A model generated the notes under the pieces. It had not been told where the DNA came from, did not search any database, and saw only the letters and a list, made by a program, of their open reading frames with translations. Of a stretch of DNA of 64,000 bases, positions 35,244-44,722 are shown piece after piece. Every line of letters starts with the position of its first letter. Positions within the stretch are counted from its first letter, which is position 1. Where the stretch lies: assembly GCF_012927265.1 (NCBI RefSeq), contig NZ_JABBGF010000001.1, positions 2,168,502 through 2,232,501 of the forward strand, read 5' to 3'. This DNA comes from Chryseobacterium cheonjiense (lineage in GTDB: Bacteria > Bacteroidota > Bacteroidia > Flavobacteriales > Weeksellaceae). The translations under genes and the position numbers were made by a program.

Positions 35244-35999
35244 ATGAATTTCTTAAAAATACTGAAAAAATCCGTTATAAACAGCCAATTGTATGTTTCT
35301 TTAATGGGGACCCTTTTTGCAGTATTCTTCATGGAGGAGCAAAACACATTCCGTTATCCTACTGTTTTCCTGATTTTTATCACCTATTTCAGCGGATATC
35401 TCTACACCAAGTACCAGAAAACAAAACATTTCTTTAAAATACTGATTCTGAACATTGTCGCCGGGCTGATTTGCGCTCTTTTAATTATTTATAACCATAA
35501 TGAAATACGCCTGATAAAATGGGGTATCATTGTTTTTCTGGGACTTCTCTACAATAGTTTTTTTCTTGATCTTTACATCCGGAAAATCCCGTTGCTGAAG
35601 GTGTTTTATGTTGGCCTGGTCTGGGCGCTGGTAAACTGCTGGCTTACGTTGCCGGAATTTAATATTCCCATATTTCTGATCAGTTTCTTATTCATCACCG
35701 CATTGGTACTTCCGTTCGACATCCGTGATATGAAAGTGGACACAGTAAAGACTTTTCCTGCTCTTATCGGCGTTCAGAATACCAAGTACATTGCTTATAT
35801 CTTAGTATTTCTGAGCATGATGCTGGCTGCGCAGTATCTTACTTTTTATAGTGCGGTTTCTTTTTTCCTGGCGGGTATTGTTACGTATATTTTTATCTAT
35901 TTTTCTGAAAATGAAAGGGATGATGCGTATTTTTCTTTCGGTGTGGAAACCTGCTCTGCACTTCCTTTTTTATTTTCAGTAATAATGAAGTATTTTTGA
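35244..35999 (+). CDS. UbiA-like polytopic membrane protein
   Basis: A 251-residue protein with about eight hydrophobic segments. The pattern PFDIRDMKVDTVKTFPALIG near residues 153-172 resembles the second Asp-rich motif of UbiA prenyltransferases. The first NDxxDxxxD motif is only poorly preserved (the LYNSFFLDLYIRK region), so catalytic function is uncertain. The gene is tightly followed by recF (3 bp). The start is 18 bp from the divergent alpha-2-macroglobulin start; a later in-frame ATG near 35304 is possible but would lose the first helix. Confidence 0.7.
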   Translation: MNFLKILKKSVINSQLYVSLMGTLFAVFFMEEQNTFRYPTVFLIFITYFSGYLYTKYQKTKHFFKILILNIVAGLICALLIIYNHNEIRLIKWGIIVFLGLLYNSFFLDLYIRKIPLLKVFYVGLVWALVNCWLTLPEFNIPIFLISFLFITALVLPFDIRDMKVDTVKTFPALIGVQNTKYIAYILVFLSMMLAAQYLTFYSAVSFFLAGIVTYIFIYFSENERDDAYFSFGVETCSALPFLFSVIMKYF

Positions 36000-36002
36000 C
36001 GA

Positions 36003-37082
36003 ATGATTATCAAGAAACTTTCGCTGTATAATTTTAAAAACCATTCTGAAAAAAGATTCGAGTTTTCGCCGCAGATCAACTGTTTTGTAGGAAACAACGG
36101 TGTGGGAAAGACCAATATTCTGGATGCACTCCACTATCTTTCAGTAGGAAAAAGTTTTTTGGGAAATACCGATCTTAATAATATCAGGCATGAGGAAGAT
36201 TTTTTCACCATAGATGCAGAGATCGTCAATGAAGACAGTGAAGACGTCATTAAAATCTCACAGCCGAAAGAAGCCAAAAAGATCATCAAAAAAAACGATA
36301 AAAGCTATGACCGGCTGGCCGATCATATAGGATACCTGCCCAGTGTCATGATTTCACCCTACGATTCCAACCTGATTTCGGACTCGGGAGAAAGCAGAAG
36401 GAAGTTTCTGGATTCAATGATCTCGCAGACCGATTCCGAATACCTTTTTGACCTCATCCAATATCAGAAAGCCATTCAGCAAAGAAATGCGTTGTTAAAA
36501 TATTTTGCTAAAAACAGAATCTGGGACAAAGATTCCCTGGAAATTTATGATGATCCCATTACCAGGACCGGAACCAAGATTTTCATAAAACGCAGGGATT
36601 TTGTTGAAAAGCTTAATCCTATCGTTCAGAGTTTTTACCAGATTATTTCGGGAGGTATGGAGCATGTTTCGGTGATCTACGAATCGCATCTTCTGGAAAA
36701 TTCATTCGAAGACCTGCTGAGGGAAAGCGTGGAGCGTGACCGGATGCTTACCTATACTTCCAAAGGTATTCACAAAGACGACCTCCGGTTTGAGATGGAT
36801 TCTGTTCTCATTAAAAAAGTCGGTTCACAGGGACAGCAAAAATCTTTTTTGATTTCACTAAAACTTGCACAGATGAGTTTGGTGAAAGAACTCACCAAAA
36901 AGACACCGATTCTGCTGCTTGATGATATTTTTGATAAGCTTGATGATACCAGAGTTTCACAGCTTATAGAATTGGTAAACCAGGAGAACTTCGGACAGAT
37001 TTTCATCACGGATACCCATCGAGAACGTACGGAAAGTGTCGTGAAAAAAATTAATGAAGAAAGTATTATTTTCGAATTATAA
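36003..37082 (+). CDS. recF: DNA replication and repair protein RecF
   Basis: A 359-residue SMC-like ATPase, which helps load RecA at gaps on single-strand DNA. Walker A is GNNGVGKTN (about residues 30-38), the signature region is GSQGQQKSFLISLKLAQ, and Walker B is ILLLDDIFDKLD. The N-terminus MIIKKLSLYNFKNHSEKRFEF is characteristic. Length is normal. It is followed 23 bp later by the DUF721 gene, a common neighbour of recF in this phylum, and is not near dnaA here. Confidence 0.96.
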   Translation: MIIKKLSLYNFKNHSEKRFEFSPQINCFVGNNGVGKTNILDALHYLSVGKSFLGNTDLNNIRHEEDFFTIDAEIVNEDSEDVIKISQPKEAKKIIKKNDKSYDRLADHIGYLPSVMISPYDSNLISDSGESRRKFLDSMISQTDSEYLFDLIQYQKAIQQRNALLKYFAKNRIWDKDSLEIYDDPITRTGTKIFIKRRDFVEKLNPIVQSFYQIISGGMEHVSVIYESHLLENSFEDLLRESVERDRMLTYTSKGIHKDDLRFEMDSVLIKKVGSQGQQKSFLISLKLAQMSLVKELTKKTPILLLDDIFDKLDDTRVSQLIELVNQENFGQIFITDTHRERTESVVKKINEESIIFEL

Positions 37083-37105
37083 TCTGTTTTATCAGCTGAA
37101 TTATC

Positions 37106-37402
37106 ATGAAGAAGAATAAAAAACGCGAATATCAGTCATCTGAACTTGTGAAATCTTTTGCAAGAATCCATGGTTTTGAAGATAAGCTGATTGCATTTGA
37201 AATCAAGGATTTTTTGGAGGAATATCTTGATGAGAGCCTTTTCCGGGAAATTAAAAGTGTAAATATCGAAAACCTAACGGTAATTATTAAAATCAATTCG
37301 CCGTTGTTGAAAAACGATTTTCAGATGCGTAAAAGCTTTTATCTGAAGAAATTCCAGGATAAGTTCGGCGCTGAAAAATTTAATGATCTTCAGATTTTGT
37401 AG
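37106..37402 (+). CDS. DUF721 (DciA-like) protein
   Basis: A 98-residue protein of the DUF721 family, related to DciA, which loads the DnaB helicase in many bacteria. The N-terminal basic region and the KH-like fold are visible in SVNIENLTVIIKINSPLLKND. It is next to recF, which supports a replication role. Its last 23 bp overlap the 3' end of the convergent SpecificRecomb gene. Confidence 0.82.
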   Translation: MKKNKKREYQSSELVKSFARIHGFEDKLIAFEIKDFLEEYLDESLFREIKSVNIENLTVIIKINSPLLKNDFQMRKSFYLKKFQDKFGAEKFNDLQIL

Positions 37403-39410
37403 GAATGGTATTGTTCATAAGATCATCCGTTTTTTTGTCCAATCCCGATTGTAAAGGAATGAAAAACCGAAGCGGATTTTTCAGGAAATACCTGAAAATA
37501 CCTTTGTAGATCTCACTTACCTGTCCGAAATTAAGCTTCCTTGACCTGAAAGCAAGGAACATCGATAAACTGAAACTCACCGCAAAATTGAAAAATCCGA
37601 TCAGGAAGACGGTAAAGAGCGAGATGCAGAATGTATAGGAATCTATGGTAAAATCTTTTCCGTAAAGCCCTAAAGCAAAATTCCCGGCAGCAAACGTAAT
37701 GTGCCTGATATCCAGGTCAAGCCCCAAAAACAATCCTACCGGAGCCGTTGCACCAAGAAACACCCCGAACCAGAAATTCGATACGATACCGGGCCAGTTT
37801 TTAGCATAATATTTAGATAATCCTTTTGCAAAGTTTTTCCCGAATAATCTTCTTATGGACAGGTTTTTTGCTATTCTTTCCGGTATCTGATAAAACACGG
37901 AATTATTGCCAATGTTCCCGGAAATAATCCCTGAAATGAAAAGATAAAATCCGGCAATACAGGCATGCAGAACCGCTTTGGAATTAAAGGGATCGAGATC
38001 TTTAAGAAGCTTATCAGACCTTTCAACCGCAAGATTCTGTGAGAAAAACACATCGAGACCGTAGATAATAATCAATGCTATCGGAAAAGATAAAAGAACA
38101 TTTCCCACAAACGCAATGAACTGGCTCCGAAACAGCTTAGAAACAAGATGGGCAAATTCCTTACTGTCGGTTTTAATATTTCCTTCCTCCGACAGGACTT
38201 TCGTCATGGTGGCGGCCGTCATGGCAGGCTGCTTTGTTGCCAGCGTAAAGCCCATAAGATAGATCATCACAAAGCCCATCGCATAGTTCATGGAATACAG
38301 GAATGCGTGTGAAAAATCGCTTCCAGGAACGTATCCGTAAAGCATTTTCAAAACACAAAGTGCTCCTACAATAATCCCGCCGCCACTGGCTTTATAGAAC
38401 ATCGTCATATATTCTCTGCGGGTGGAAGTAATATAGTGTGCTCCCGTTTCTGCGGTGTGATTGGTGATAAGATGTGAAATCAGCCTTGTACTGTCGTTGA
38501 TGAGTTCTGAAATATTATTCCTATGGGATTTATAGCTTAAAATATTAAATACCAATTGCTTCGAATTGATTAAAACATCTTTTTCCTCATCAATCACCAA
38601 TAGCTGTACAGTTTCGTAAATTCTCTGAACCTGCTGACGGATCTTCAGCAGAGACTGGTTGATCTTTCCGGAAATTCCGTATTTTGAGGAGTTTTTAAAT
38701 GAAATGTTTACAAATTCCAGACATTGTTCGATGTAAATTTTGATCTGCTTATAACGGCTGTCTTTTGAATGCAGCTGCAGTTCCTGATCTTTCTCAAATT
38801 CTGCGGCAAGCTCTTCGAGCTCATTTTGTAAGGCGAGAAAGGGATTATCGAAATTACGATACTGAGGAGCCATTCTTACAACCTCAACTTCCATTGCAGA
38901 TCCTGTAACACGCCATGAAAGGATATTCATTGAAAAAAGCAGCTCCTTTTTTACGTCAGGCTTAGTGATAAAATCTGATATTCCCAGAATGGTAAAAAGT
39001 TCATCAATCTCATTTTCCGGCAGATTCTGGAGAAATTCCAGGTCTTTTTTCGGCGTAAAGCTTACATTGTCGATCATATACCAGATCGTTTGTTCATTCA
39101 CAACCGGAGGCAGAACTTTGTTAAGAATTCTTTTTTTCAGCTCGGGAACGAATGCGTTTTCGGATAGAATATTTGCTTCTGTTAAAGACAGATTAAAGCT
39201 TTTATCCCCGAAAATATTATGAATGTATGTTTTAAAGTTTCCTGCAATCTGCGGATTGTTCCTGAGAAAATTGATAACGTCTGTAAAGTCCGCACTTTTA
39301 GCACTCTCCAGAAATTCCGAAAAGGGTTCAAGAGAGATCGTCTGGTTCTTAAAAGAAAAGTACTTTTTAAGAACAGACTCGAAATTTGCGCCGGATTTAA
39401 AGAGTTTCAT
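37380..39410 (-). CDS. SpecificRecomb family membrane protein
   Basis: A 676-residue protein of the PF10136 'site-specific recombinase' family. The N-terminal half is soluble and helical. The C-terminal half has about six to eight transmembrane segments (for example FVGNVLLSFPIALIIIYGL and AGFYLFISGIISGNIGNNSV). The family name is historical: there is no serine or tyrosine recombinase active site, so it should not be read as a mobile-element integrase. Function is unknown. It is convergent with the recF-DUF721 pair and overlaps DUF721 by 23 bp; a TATCTTTG -7-like box lies 7 bp upstream of its ATG. Confidence 0.82.
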   Translation of the reverse strand: MKLFKSGANFESVLKKYFSFKNQTISLEPFSEFLESAKSADFTDVINFLRNNPQIAGNFKTYIHNIFGDKSFNLSLTEANILSENAFVPELKKRILNKVLPPVVNEQTIWYMIDNVSFTPKKDLEFLQNLPENEIDELFTILGISDFITKPDVKKELLFSMNILSWRVTGSAMEVEVVRMAPQYRNFDNPFLALQNELEELAAEFEKDQELQLHSKDSRYKQIKIYIEQCLEFVNISFKNSSKYGISGKINQSLLKIRQQVQRIYETVQLLVIDEEKDVLINSKQLVFNILSYKSHRNNISELINDSTRLISHLITNHTAETGAHYITSTRREYMTMFYKASGGGIIVGALCVLKMLYGYVPGSDFSHAFLYSMNYAMGFVMIYLMGFTLATKQPAMTAATMTKVLSEEGNIKTDSKEFAHLVSKLFRSQFIAFVGNVLLSFPIALIIIYGLDVFFSQNLAVERSDKLLKDLDPFNSKAVLHACIAGFYLFISGIISGNIGNNSVFYQIPERIAKNLSIRRLFGKNFAKGLSKYYAKNWPGIVSNFWFGVFLGATAPVGLFLGLDLDIRHITFAAGNFALGLYGKDFTIDSYTFCISLFTVFLIGFFNFAVSFSLSMFLAFRSRKLNFGQVSEIYKGIFRYFLKNPLRFFIPLQSGLDKKTDDLMNNTIPTKSEDH

Positions 39411-39423
39411 TAGTGCAAAGATA

Positions 39424-40068
39424 CTATTTCAGACGCACATTCCTCATTTGTCTCATGATCCAATTGTGTTTCTTTCTTAAATAGGCTGAAGGATTTTTAG
39501 GATCATACTTTTTAGGATTCGGTAAAACCGTTGCTATCCAGGCTGCTTCAGATACGGTGAGATCTTTTGATGATTTCCCGAAATAGTACTGTGAAGCGGC
39601 CTCGACCCCGAAAACGCCCTGCCCCATTTCAATGGAGTTAAGGTATCTTTCGAGAATAATGTCTTTGCTCCATACTTTCTCAATGATGAAAGTATATACT
39701 GCTTCAAGCCCTTTTCTGAACCAGCTTCTTCCCTGCCACAGGAATATGTTTTTTGCCGTCTGCTGGGAAATGGTACTTCCTCCCCTCAACTTTTTGCCTT
39801 TTTCGTTGTGCTTCATGGCCTTTTCGATGGCGGTATAATCGAAACCGTCGTGGGAGAAAAACTTCTGATCTTCAGAAGCAATAACGGCTTTTTTTACATT
39901 GTTTCCCATTTCATCATAAGAAATGTAGTATCTCTGTAGTTTTCCGTATTTCAATACACCTCCTATCTGGGTAATAGTGATGGGCGGATTGAAGAATCTT
40001 CCCCAGACAATAAATACTACATTCAGAATAAGGATGATGAATATGATGCGTTTAATTGTTTTCCACAT
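39424..40068 (-). CDS. mtgA: Monofunctional peptidoglycan transglycosylase
   Basis: A 214-residue GT51 enzyme, which polymerises lipid II into glycan strands at the inner membrane. One N-terminal TM ([16 protein letters not shown]) is followed by the GT51 motifs: [14 protein letters not shown] with the catalytic Glu, [31 protein letters not shown] and [18 protein letters not shown]. No transpeptidase domain is present, so it is monofunctional. Size is normal. It is on the same strand as the next gene upstream, with 41 bp between them. Confidence 0.93.
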   Translation of the reverse strand: MWKTIKRIIFIILILNVVFIVWGRFFNPPITITQIGGVLKYGKLQRYYISYDEMGNNVKKAVIASEDQKFFSHDGFDYTAIEKAMKHNEKGKKLRGGSTISQQTAKNIFLWQGRSWFRKGLEAVYTFIIEKVWSKDIILERYLNSIEMGQGVFGVEAASQYYFGKSSKDLTVSEAAWIATVLPNPKKYDPKNPSAYLRKKHNWIMRQMRNVRLK

Positions 40069-40109
40069 AATTTAAAAATGAAAGCCCAAAAATAAGCAAA
40101 TAGTCTGAG

Positions 40110-41156
40110 TTATTGCAACTCTTTCATGTAGGTAAGCTGATAATCGGGTAAAAGCCCGGGATGCAAAATTTTAATATAATCTTTTAATACAAGATCTGAC
40201 CGCACCACACCGCTTTCGAAAAAATCATTGGCTTTTCCTTTCTCTTTTCCGGTAACTACATAGATCTTTCCTTTATTGAAAACGTTTAATTTGCTGTAAA
40301 CAGGATTCATCGTAAGCATTTCTTTTTTTGAGGGATGGTTTCCTGCATTAATCCAGTACTGAACCGCACCAGCTTTGGCAAAAACCTCCTCAAAGCTCAT
40401 GGTGACTGCTTTCTCTTCGGTGTTATTTTTTAAAATATAACTGGCATTGGCATCTGAAATGAAGTGAGCCAAAGCCGTATTTCCGCCCGGAAGATACCAT
40501 ACATCACCATACATTTCGTTGGCCAGAACGGCAGGCCGCTCTTTAGCTTTTGAGGCTAACTGCTTTAATTCCTGATAATTTTTACTGATTTCATCATATC
40601 TGGCGGCTGCTGCTTCACTCATTCCGAAAAGTTTTCCGAAAAGCTTGATATAAGCTGTTTTTTCCAGTGGCTTCTGTTCAAGATATTCATCTAAGAAAAT
40701 AACCTGGATTCCGTTATCTTTTAAAAGTTTATAAGTATTGTCAAAGCTTGCAATGTGATTGGTAAAAATGGCATCCGGCTGCAAAGAAAGTATTTTTTCG
40801 ACATCATATTTCTGTTCGTTTCCAACATTTTGAATTTTGCCTGCTGCCACTAAATTTTGAATTTTATCGGAATAAATATACTCCGGACTTGCGACGCCGA
40901 TGATGAGATTTTCTGCGCCTAGTTCCGCGATATAGCCGGCCATGCTTGCATTCAGCAGTATGATTTTCTTGAACGGAAGCTGATTTTGTCTGAAATTATA
41001 GGTGAAATTTCCCGACTGGATATGTAAGTTCTCGTTTTCTTCGCTATACTGAACATGGTTTGAAATTAAAATGGGTTCTGAAGCTGATTTTTTTTGTTCT
41101 CTTTTACAAGCCGTTAGCGTAAAAATCGCGATTAATAGTAAAATTCCTGGTTTCAT
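40110..41156 (-). CDS. Cobalamin/iron-type ABC substrate-binding lipoprotein
   Basis: A 348-residue periplasmic binding protein of the BtuF/FepB type (PF01497). The lipobox is LTAC (Cys17). Family landmarks are AYIAELGAENLIIGVASPEY, YDVEKILSLQPDAIF and FFESGVVRSDLVLKDYIKILHPGLL. It would deliver a corrinoid or ferric chelate to an inner-membrane ABC transporter, but no permease is nearby, so the ligand is uncertain. Its start is 48 bp from the divergent tRNA-Arg gene. Confidence 0.85.
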   Translation of the reverse strand: MKPGILLLIAIFTLTACKREQKKSASEPILISNHVQYSEENENLHIQSGNFTYNFRQNQLPFKKIILLNASMAGYIAELGAENLIIGVASPEYIYSDKIQNLVAAGKIQNVGNEQKYDVEKILSLQPDAIFTNHIASFDNTYKLLKDNGIQVIFLDEYLEQKPLEKTAYIKLFGKLFGMSEAAAARYDEISKNYQELKQLASKAKERPAVLANEMYGDVWYLPGGNTALAHFISDANASYILKNNTEEKAVTMSFEEVFAKAGAVQYWINAGNHPSKKEMLTMNPVYSKLNVFNKGKIYVVTGKEKGKANDFFESGVVRSDLVLKDYIKILHPGLLPDYQLTYMKELQ

Positions 41157-41180
41157 CTTTCAAAGAAAGCAAAAAAGTGT

Positions 41181-41188
41181 TATATTTG
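41181..41188 (+). promoter_or_regulatory. tRNA-Arg -7 box
   Basis: TATATTTG matches TAnnTTTG and lies 16 bp before the mature tRNA 5' end. The -33 region is weak. Confidence 0.5.
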
Positions 41189-41204
41189 CAAACCATTAAA
41201 CAAC

Positions 41205-41278
41205 GGCCTCGTGGCGCAACTGAATAGCGCATCTGATTACGGCTCAGAAGGTTACAGGTTTGAATCCTGTCGAGGTCA
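41205..41278 (+). tRNA. tRNA-Arg (anticodon ACG)
   Basis: A 74-base cloverleaf. The acceptor arms GGCCTCG and CGAGGTC pair with one G-U, the D stem is GCGC/GCGC, and the anticodon stem is TCTGA/TCAGA around loop TTACGGC with anticodon ACG. The T stem is ACAGG/CCTGT, and the discriminator base is A. CCA is not encoded. A terminator follows 13 bp downstream. Confidence 0.95.
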
Positions 41279-41290
41279 CAAACAGCTAAA

Positions 41291-41324
41291 AGCGCCACTT
41301 TAAAATAAGTGGCGCTATTTTTTT
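41291..41324 (+). terminator. Terminator after tRNA-Arg
   Basis: Perfect 10-bp stem (AGCGCCACTT / AAGTGGCGCT), a 6-base loop, then an A and a run of T. It lies between the tRNA and the end of the metal-efflux operon. Its right arm has a similar copy at 49916-49926. Confidence 0.8.
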
Positions 41325-41340
41325 AGTATACAATCTATAA

Positions 41341-43032
41341 TTAAAACTTCATTTTCTGAATTCTCACTGCATTTAAAATTGCCAGCATTGCAACTCCAAC
41401 ATCTGCAAACACAGCTTCCCACATAGTAGCCAATCCGCCTGCTCCCAAAGCAAGAACAATTCCTTTCACAATAAATGCCAATATAATATTCTGCCAAACA
41501 ATCTGTTTTGTTTTTTTTCCAATATTGATTGCCATCGGAATCTTAGACGGCTTGTCATCCTGAATTACAACATCTGCCGTTTCAATAGTTGCATCACTTC
41601 CTAATCCTCCCATTGCAATTCCTACATCACTTAGCGCAACAACAGGAGCATCATTTACACCATCGCCTACAAAAGCAACACTTTCATTTCGGGCTTTGAT
41701 TTCTTTTACTTTATTTACCTTGTCTTCGGGTAGCAAGTCTCCAAAAGCATCATCTATCGAGATTTGCTCTGCAACATATTTTACGACTGTGCTTTTATCT
41801 CCACTGAGCATTGTAGCTTTTACACTTAATTGATGCAATTTTTGAACGGTTTGCTTTGCGTCTTCTTTGATACTGTCCGCAATGGTAATATAACCTGCAA
41901 ACTGTCCTCCATAGGCAACAGCAATGACCGTATAAACAATTTTTGAAGGGTCGATATCATAAAAAATATTAAACTTATCCATCAATTTAAAGTTCCCAAC
42001 CAAAAGTTCTTTTCCATCTATTTTAGCTTTCAGACCATGACCTGCAATTTCCTCAGGATTATCCAATTGGATAGATGAACTAATTTCCCCGGCATATTGA
42101 TGAATGGCTGTTGCAACAGGATGCGTCGATTTACTTTCCAGAACATTGACTAATTGAAGGATTTCATCTTTATTAAACTCCGGATTGATATTCACTTCCT
42201 GAACTTTAAAGACACCTTCTGTCATCGTTCCGGTCTTATCCATCACCACATTTTGGATCTCGGCAATCTTATCTAAAAAGTTGCTTCCTTTAAATAAAAT
42301 ACCGTTTCGGCTTGCTGCACCAATTCCTCCAAAATATCCCAAAGGAATAGAGATGACCAAAGCGCATGGACAGGAAATCACCAAGAAAATCAATGCTCTA
42401 TACAGCCAGTCTCTGAATATATAATCTTCAACAAAAAAGTAAGGCAGCAAGCAGATTCCAATAGACAGAAATACAACGATTGGCGTATAAATCCTTGCAA
42501 ATTTTCTGATGAAAAGTTCGGTCGGTGCTTTTTGAGCCGTTGCATTCTGAACCAATTCAAGGATTTTACTTAGTTTACTGTCCTCGTAAGCGGTTGTAAT
42601 TTTGATTTGAGCCACGGTTTGAAGATTAATCATTCCGGCTAAAACTATTTCGCCTTTGTTTTTTGTATCAGGCTTGCTTTCTCCTGTTAATGCTGAAGTA
42701 TTGAATGCTGCCGATTCGCTCAAAAGTTCACCGTCGAGAGCCAGTTTTTCGCCCGGCTTTAATTGAATGATATCGTTAATCTTCGCTTCTTTTGCCGGAA
42801 TGGTTTTCGGTGTATTATTTTCTAAAATAGTCACCTCATCTGGACGCTGGTCCAGCAAGGCTTTGATATTGCTTTTAGCTCTTGAAACAGCTAAGGTCTG
42901 GAAAACTTCTCCCACCGAATAAAACAGCATTACGGCAACACCTTCCGGATATTCACCAATGATGAATGCACCGATTGTTGCAATGCTCATCAGAAAAAAC
43001 TCTGAAAACATCACCTTCTCTGATGCTTTCAA
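41341..43032 (-). pseudogene. P1B-type heavy-metal ATPase, C-terminal part after frameshift
   Basis: A 563-codon frame holding TM3 to the end of a metal-transporting P-type ATPase. It carries TGES (residues 116-119), the metal site CPC (221-223), the phosphorylation loop DKTGT (265-269), the HP motif (STHPVA) and GDGVNDAPVVALSDVGIAMG. CPC with a His-rich N-terminus fits Zn/Cd/Pb export. The natural continuation of the upstream frame (42953-43390) is read only after a net one-base shift near 43000-43012. An ATG at 43032 might allow separate translation of this part. It is the last gene of the metal operon. Sequencing error at the T run, a true mutation and recoding are all possible. Confidence 0.8.
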
Positions 43033-43390
43033 ACGCTTCTTTAAGCACCGGTAATCCTACAGGAGCGTAAGCAATAGCATACAAAACAATTCTCACCCAC
43101 CCTGTAAACCATTGCTGTGGAAAGAAATTGTCGATCCCAATCCCCAACAACAAGATGACCAGTGAAATAATAGCAGGTAAAAACATCTGAAAAGTGCTTT
43201 TATCAGTATTACTATGATTATGGTCGTGTCCATCACCACCACTATGAACTTCAGGATTTTTACTTTTTGTGGAGCAGCATCTGTCATCTTCCAGCAATTT
43301 CTTTGCGCCTGCATCTTTGTATATTTTTCCTTCTTGCGGAGTACAGCAGAGCTGATTTCCCTGTTTATCGTAAATATGTTTATGTTCCAT
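42953..43390 (-). pseudogene. P1B-type heavy-metal ATPase, N-terminal part
   Basis: A 145-codon frame with Cys pairs (CC at residues 15-16 and 38-39), a His-rich segment GGDGHDHNHSN near 51-61, and the first two TM segments (FLPAIISLVILLLGIG and WVRIVLYAIAYAPVGLPVL). It ends EGDVFRVFSDEHCNNRC because the frame is lost, whereas the next frame continues with SEFFLMSIATIGAF. Together with 41341-43032 it would make an ATPase of about 660 residues, the normal size. It follows czcB with 23 bp between. Confidence 0.8.
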
Positions 43391-43413
43391 TATTGTAAAT
43401 TTTATATTTAATT

Positions 43414-44721
43414 TTAGTGTTCGTGTTCTCCTGAGTTTGACAATTTTGCATTCACAAAAAATGCACCTTTAACAACAATCTTAGCATTGTCAGGAATTTT
43501 ATTGACCGCTGTAATTGCTGTGTAGCCCATATCGGACGAACCTTTCACGACTTCCATTTTTTCAAAGTTAAACGTTTTGCCTTGCGATTCAGCATGTTTA
43601 CCGGCTTCGGTTTCATTTTTATGACCGTGTTCTGCTTCTCCTTCATCGTGTCCGTGTCCGTGGTCATCGTGACCAACTTCTTCTTTATGTTCCTCCTGTT
43701 TTTTATCGGTCTGAACGAAAATATAATATTTGCTGTCTGCCTCGACAATAGCATCGTTTGGAACTGCTGGAGTTGTAGACTTATCAAGACTTACGATTCC
43801 TGTGATGTTCATTCCGTCAATCAAACCGATTTTATTTCCGGTAACATTGGCGTGAACGGAAATTGTTTTACTTTCATTCTCAAAGGATGAACCGATGCTG
43901 TAAATTTTTGCATCATATTCCGTTTCAGGGTTATTGGTCAGTTTAAAATGAACGATTTGCCCTATTCTCATTTTTGGTAAATCTTTTTCAAAAACCTGTA
44001 AATCAAGATGAATCGATTGGTTATCAATAATATCTAAAACAGGCGATGAAACATCCACATAACTTCCAATCTGCGCATTGATGGTGCTGATTGTCCCGCT
44101 GATTGGTGCTGTAATAACCAATCCTGAACGTAGATTTCCATTAGAAACTTTTCCCGGACTTATCCCCATTAACTGTAATTGTCTTTGCAATGATGCTTTC
44201 TGAGTTCTCAAACTTTTGAGTTCAGCATCAGCACTTTGAAGATTCTTTTTCGCTCCGGCATCGTTGTCAAAAAGTTCTTTCTGTCTTCTGTACTCCTGTT
44301 CAGCGAAAGAAATTCTACTGTTTACCGTCAGATATTGTTCCTGCAACTGAATGTACTCAGGATTGTTGATGGTCGCCAAAACCTGTCCTTGTCTCACAAA
44401 ATCACCAATTTGAACTTTAATCGTCTGAATAACTCCGCCGTACAAAGAAGTTACAGTTGCCTTTTTATTATTCGGAACTCTTAACAGACCATTAGCTTTA
44501 ATAGTCGAAGTCAACTCTTTCATTTCGATATTTCCAAGAGCGACACCCACTGCTTTCATCTGCTCTTCTGTAAGCGAAGCGATGGTTTGGGGTGCTTCAT
44601 CGTGGTCTTCTTCAGTCTGCTCTGTTTTTATTTCGTCTTTGGGTTCTTCCTCTTTTTTTCCACAACTTATGGCGAAAAGTGAGATGAATACCAAGGAAAG
44701 GATTTTATATTTTATGTTCAT
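43414..44721 (-). CDS. czcB: Heavy-metal RND efflux adaptor (CzcB/CusB type)
   Basis: A 435-residue membrane-fusion lipoprotein (lipobox ISC, near residue 20). The lipoyl/barrel-sandwich halves (TVTSLYGGVIQTIKVQIGDFVRQGQVLATINN and ITAPISGTISTINAQIGSYVDVSSP) flank a coiled coil. A beta-barrel and a membrane-proximal domain follow. A His/Glu/Asp-rich insert lies near residues 340-375, and the protein ends GEHEH; both may bind metal. It links CzcA in the inner membrane to the outer-membrane channel. The start is one base from the end of czcA, so the two are translationally linked. Confidence 0.93.
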   Translation of the reverse strand: MNIKYKILSLVFISLFAISCGKKEEEPKDEIKTEQTEEDHDEAPQTIASLTEEQMKAVGVALGNIEMKELTSTIKANGLLRVPNNKKATVTSLYGGVIQTIKVQIGDFVRQGQVLATINNPEYIQLQEQYLTVNSRISFAEQEYRRQKELFDNDAGAKKNLQSADAELKSLRTQKASLQRQLQLMGISPGKVSNGNLRSGLVITAPISGTISTINAQIGSYVDVSSPVLDIIDNQSIHLDLQVFEKDLPKMRIGQIVHFKLTNNPETEYDAKIYSIGSSFENESKTISVHANVTGNKIGLIDGMNITGIVSLDKSTTPAVPNDAIVEADSKYYIFVQTDKKQEEHKEEVGHDDHGHGHDEGEAEHGHKNETEAGKHAESQGKTFNFEKMEVVKGSSDMGYTAITAVNKIPDNAKIVVKGAFFVNAKLSNSGEHEH

Positions 44722-44722
44722 T

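Noticed and set aside
37380-39410. The SpecificRecomb protein as a sign of a mobile element
   Set aside because: It is a polytopic membrane protein without recombinase catalytic residues; the family name is historical.
41104-41298. A 64-codon ORF on the minus strand across the tRNA
   Set aside because: It is the reverse complement of tRNA-Arg and its surroundings, a known source of false ORFs.
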